The notes under the pieces were generated by a model. It was not told the DNA's origin. It ran no database searches and saw nothing but the letters and a program-made list of their open reading frames with translations. From Limnoperna fortunei (lineage: Eukaryota; Mollusca; Bivalvia; Mytilida; Modiolidae), in NCBI GenBank assembly GCA_944474755.1, contig OX104113.1:51289644-51353643 (forward strand): a stretch of 64,000 nt of DNA, given 5' to 3'. Position numbers and translations under genes: made by a program. This document shows, piece by piece, positions 61,801 through 64,000 of the stretch. Position 1 is the stretch's first letter. Each line of letters starts with the position of its first letter.

Positions 61801-62374
61801 AAAAGCAAACATACATTAATTGAATTTTATTTCGGAACAGACGTTTAATGAATCATCAATCACGCATTTTTTATCTGACAATAAAACAGAATACGAACTA
61901 TTTTATGTAGTGCGGATGCTGATCTCAAGGATAATTGATGTTCACATTAACACAGATTTGCAGAGAGGCAATTGCAGTCTTCATAATTTAATATATTTAC
62001 AACTGTTTTGCAAATAATTATGTGTAAATGGCTAAGCAAAAACCATAGTCAAGCTTTTGCGGTTCAGCAGAGCGTTTTAAGCTACATACAATATTGATTT
62101 TTGCTTTTATCCAGCTATTATAATCTATCGTTTTCTTTTGATTAACACACGCATCACAATGCATAATGGCTTTATCTTCAAATATTGCCGGATAAAAATA
62201 AAAGACAATGCACAAAAAATTAAAATCGATCTAAATTTCTTTACTTACCACTCGTTCAAATGTTACTACTCTCCACGGAATTCTTACCGAGCAAGCTCCG
62301 AATGAATGTGTTTTCAATACTACTCGGTTTGAGAATTCCCTTGAATTAATTGAAGTAACAGATGTATATACCAT
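52831..62374 (-). CDS. Probable single-pass membrane protein with Cys-rich ectodomain (3 exons, ~310 aa)
   Basis: I do not recognise the family. Proposed exons: 62374-62249 (ATG GTA..., ending at a GTAAGT donor), 56335-55757 (after CTTTTTCCTTGCAG), 53058-52831 (after ATTTTGCAG, stop TGA). Phases are 0 and 0. The middle exon encodes a Cys-rich outer region (CPPAWLPHFCTDW, LSCQNLTTILEVC, DCKKHLKCQKFKSLC, HCVDDY) with N-glycosylation sites (NLT, NNTT), then a transmembrane helix (VLWALLVLVYIFIFVPCFL) followed by KR. The last exon would be a cytoplasmic tail, rich in acid residues (ENHEEEEPPLIP) and ending LIQEQR. No signal peptide is obvious at the first Met, so an earlier exon may be missing. 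The donor of exon 2 is uncertain: TCA/GTATGG at 55757 keeps the tail in frame. A stronger GTACGT at 55779 is out of phase with it but fits an alternative last exon at 55020-54900. Reading straight through to a stop at 55523 is also open. Confidence 0.55.
53430..53462 (+). repeat. (AATC)n microsatellite
   Basis: Six to seven AATC repeats in the last intron of the membrane-protein gene. Confidence 0.9.
54010..54225 (+). repeat. Degraded SINE
   Basis: GGGGCTTCCGTGGTAGAGTG head, GGGTGTGCTAGATCCTAACC body, and a GCTTTAAGTGGTGTAAAACG tail; diverged copy of the same family. Confidence 0.7.
54327..54575 (+). mobile_element. SINE, nearly full length
   Basis: GGGGCCTCGTTTGCCGAATG head, GATTGCGGGTTTGAGTCTC B-box region, and GCTGAAAGTGGCGTTAAACA tail with AAACAAAC. 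A small deletion sits before the tail. Intermediate age. Confidence 0.85.
54900..55020 (-). other. Alternative last exon of the membrane-protein gene
   Basis: After a TTTGTCGATAG acceptor an open frame runs to a TGA at 54900 and encodes a basic 39-residue tail (CKGFSSHFNKKQNRKIKLQ onward). Its phase fits the GTACGT donor at 55779. Short and unsupported by homology. Confidence 0.25.
55757..56335 (-). other. Exon with Cys-rich ectodomain and transmembrane helix
   Basis: Best supported part of the membrane-protein gene. It has a long open frame, a good polypyrimidine acceptor (CTATATACTTTTTCCTTGCAG), about ten cysteines before the membrane span, a Thr/Asn-rich stalk (TTNEHMNNTTADVMTQAG) and a 20-residue hydrophobic helix followed by basic residues, giving an N-out, C-in topology. 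Confidence 0.75.
56606..58260. repeat. Nearly identical 824 bp tandem duplication
   Basis: Unit 1 starts with CAGTTTATTATGCTATTCAG at 56606, unit 2 with the same at 57430. They match to the end of unit 2 at 58260 except for one substitution (TTTGTCG/TTTTTCG) and the length of a G run (9 versus 13). Each unit ends inside a MITE (family E) at GCGTCGCGAC. The lack of divergence means a very recent event, a collapsed polymorphism or an assembly artefact. It sits in intron 1 of the membrane-protein gene. Confidence 0.95.
58166..58396. mobile_element. MITE family E with G/C-run terminal repeats
   Basis: Left end TTAAGGGACAGACCATTTAA, CTTG, a run of 13 G, CTTAGGTTTTTTG. Right end CCAAG, a run of ~14 C, TGCAAGTTAATTGGTCGGTC and CCTAAG. 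These are inverted repeats of about 50 bases including mirrored G and C homopolymers; the complete copy survives only in the second duplication unit. Confidence 0.8.
58861..59035. mobile_element. MITE-like repeat, family F copy 2 (inverted)
   Basis: AGCTATTGCACATGACGTAT, AATAGCGACACGCGCTATAA, CAATATATTGTGTGTTACGC and CAGTCAGTTTATGG match the reverse of 48895-49015 with moderate divergence. Confidence 0.7.
59064..59230. mobile_element. Palindromic MITE, family A copy 2
   Basis: GAATTCGCGGAGGCTGTAGT and ACTACGGCCTTCGTGAATTA with ATTGTTTTACAACGGGAT and TTTCGTTGTAATACAATGAT inside; related to 48203-48372 but more diverged. It lies about 30 bases from the family F repeat, as the same two families also lie close together (520 bases) at 48 kb. 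Confidence 0.75.
59315..59460 (+). repeat. ~100 bp direct repeat (CTAAATCGGGAGA...GCCGATTGGCC)
   Basis: TGCTAAATCGGGAGATTGCT + GCCGATTGGCCAACAAATAA occurs at 59317-59356 and again, with AA for TT, at 59417-59456. Each copy contains the self-complementary GCCGATTGGC-type core. Confidence 0.85.
59874..60136 (+). mobile_element. Young tRNA-derived SINE with 13 bp target-site duplication
   Basis: Nearly identical to the copy at 20747 through A box, B box (GGTTCGATTC), body and tail. ACGACTAGCTTTT flanks it (59861-59873 and 60137-60149). It lies in intron 1 of the membrane-protein gene. Confidence 0.92.
60150..60915. other. Intron 1 of the membrane-protein gene, no element seen
   Basis: A+T-rich, no exon recognised. 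Confidence 0.4.
60920..61115 (-). repeat. Degraded SINE
   Basis: Reversed tail AACTTTCAGCAATTTTTCAG and TATCATGACGTCAG, then body AATGTCGGAGTCGAGCTCAC and a head piece ACCACCGAAGTCCCG. Confidence 0.7.
61116..62248. other. Intron 1 of the membrane-protein gene, near exon 1
   Basis: A short tRNA-like fragment (CACTGTTCGAGTCCGTGTGC at 61722) is present; nothing else recognised. Confidence 0.35.
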
Positions 62375-63440
62375 GCGGTTTTAATCCATTTCGATATCGA
62401 CCCGCTAACAACATCATCATCATATATGTAATTTACAAGAAATGAATATGTTACAAATGTGTACGTTTGAAATTAACATCCACTTTTGAAACGTTCTAGT
62501 ATCAGTATGGCTTGCCTACTCTTGTCTAAGCAAATATCAGGCAGTTCAGCGCTTAACAGGAAGTTAATATTGATTATTTTGTTTGATGTTTTAGTGTTTT
62601 AGCCGTTATTTTTGCATTATTAAATTAGCTAACAATACAAAAGAATGATTCTACCTATTCAAGTTATTTGCTGTCGTGATGAAAAGGATTCCCAAAAGGA
62701 AAAGTAAACAATTTTGATGTTATTAATGATGTTGTTTTAGGAGAATGCTGCTTGTATTTACTAAAATATTTCTCGGTAACGCATAGGACACCCAAAAGCA
62801 GTCTTTAAAAACAATTTAAGGCGTGCTTAAAAAACACAAATAACGAGTTCAGTTATTGCTATGTAGAAATCTTTATTCACTTCCAAGCAACAACAAAAAA
62901 AGATTCTGCCATGGTCTCAATTAAACATATTCCCAAAAGAACAGTAAAAGGTATAGACTCTATCAACTGATGTGATTTTATGATTATGTTGTATTAACCA
63001 GGCTTTATTAAAATATTTCTATGTAATGCATCGATTTCTACCTTGGCTTTAAAATGAAATGATAGTCATCTTTGCTCGGAACTAAGAATTAGTTTTAAAA
63101 AAAACGCGTACAGAAATATCCTATACGTGTATTAAAAAATAAACGATCTGTTTTCATAATGTTTTACTTAAACCAGTATGTTAAATTTTAAAATACCGCA
63201 GGATCCCGTGTGAAATCAGCTCTCTACGCGAACAAGCTTGCAGATATGAAAAAGTTCAACTTTACTCAATAAATAAAAGAATAAATTTGTATGTCATGGC
63301 CATAAAGCTTTTCGGTCTGTTCGTTTGTTCTTTCCACTGCAGATTTACATTTGCGTTAAGCCTTTTTTATGAAGATTGCTTCATCTTTGTACAAAATATT
63401 GAAAGATAAACTATATAGAGTTTTATTACAGCATGTTATG
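62375..63440. other. Upstream flank of the membrane-protein gene
   Basis: Expected to hold its promoter (minus strand) or a missed upstream exon. No TATA box or exon was convincing. Confidence 0.35.
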
Positions 63441-63443
63441 CAT

Positions 63444-63551
63444 GTAATTCTGCTACGTATTCCGATAATTGTAATTCTGCTACGTATTCCGATAATTGTA
63501 ATTCTGCTACGTATTCCGATAATTGTAATTCTGCTACGTATTCAGATAATT
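63444..63551 (+). repeat. 27 bp minisatellite, four units
   Basis: GTAATTCTGCTACGTATTCC plus GATAATT, four head-to-tail copies, the last with one change (TTCAG). Confidence 0.95.
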
Positions 63552-63771
63552 ATTATACAATAATTAGGCCACTAGCAGGATTTATCAACCAGAGAAAATG
63601 TAATATTTACCGTATATTAAGGTCAGTAATTGTTTTATTACATGAATAATATCGCCATCTTCCTTCCTCAAAAAAACAGAGGACGTTACCACACAAATGT
63701 AGTTTTCTTTCTATTTTTGGAGTAAAATCAGGCCGATGTTGGATTCCGCTTGACCACTGTGCAGCGAAATC

Positions 63772-63923
63772 GGGTAAAATATTGTACTCATTTACACATG
63801 GGCTAGGTCTTGATATTCATATTTTCTACTTCTCTATCGTTCGACAAAAAATAATCGACTATTAAGGCCTAACCCATGTGCAAATGAGTACAACACAATA
63901 CCCTCATGAATTATTTCTTAATT
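63772..63923. mobile_element. Palindromic MITE, family C copy 2
   Basis: TATTGTACTCATTTACACAT with GGGCTAGG, and CCTAACCCATGTGCAAATGA with GTACAACACAATA, are inverted arms; the centre ATTCATATTTTCTACTTC matches the copy at 17816-17992. Confidence 0.8.
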
Positions 63924-63980
63924 TATTCATATACATTGCACACAAGTTTTTAAAATATTTCTACTCTCAAATGTCATAAG

Positions 63981-64000
63981 GGGCCTCGCTGGTTCAGGCA
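63981..64000 (+). repeat. SINE head cut by the window end
   Basis: GGGGCCTCGCTGGTTCAGGC resembles the first bases of the SINE family. Confidence 0.4.

Overview
This is nuclear DNA from an animal, most likely a bivalve mollusc. It is A+T-rich and its genes are split by long introns with GT-AG borders. It is packed with short repeats of the kind seen in bivalve genomes: tRNA-headed SINEs whose tail contains GCTGAAAGTGGCGTTAAA, several palindromic MITEs, tandem-repeat-bearing elements and (GTCC)n/(GACG)n stretches. I cannot name the species. No bacterial-type operons, rRNA genes or CRISPR arrays were seen. Layout: 1-3.6 kb is intergenic with one decayed LINE 3' end. At 3.9-7.6 kb (+) is a complete four-exon homeobox gene whose splice phases all agree (451 aa, divergent PRD-like homeodomain). 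At 8.8-10.35 kb is a mobile or satellite element with six ~202 bp tandem units; an inverted, rearranged copy lies at 21.25-22.5 kb. Between them, at 12.2-14.8 kb (-), is a broken transposase of the Ginger type: a DDE integrase followed by an OTU cysteine-protease domain, then an acidic linker and a conserved-looking C-terminal domain with an F-box-like start. It carries two in-frame stops and at least two frame changes. A palindromic 21 bp repeat array (15.06-15.26 kb) sits at its 5' side. A 16 bp minisatellite, several MITEs and a SINE fill 17.8-21 kb. From 40.5 down to 24.4 kb (-) runs a twelve-exon gene (536 aa) for a leucine-rich-repeat protein with two C-terminal EF hands, resembling the LRRC74 family. 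Every exon junction was checked for splice sites and phase. Its introns hold SINE fragments, microsatellites and a 37 bp minisatellite. From 41 to 52 kb is repeat-rich intergenic DNA (SINEs, a 235 bp tandem duplication, a palindromic MITE). From 62.4 down to 52.8 kb (-) is a probable three-exon gene for a single-pass membrane protein with a cysteine-rich outer domain; I do not recognise its family. Its first intron contains a nearly identical 824 bp tandem duplication, inverted MITE relatives and a young SINE with clear target-site duplications. The three host genes are not functionally linked in any way the sequence shows: one is a transcription factor, one a probable cytoplasmic calcium-binding LRR adaptor and one a membrane protein.
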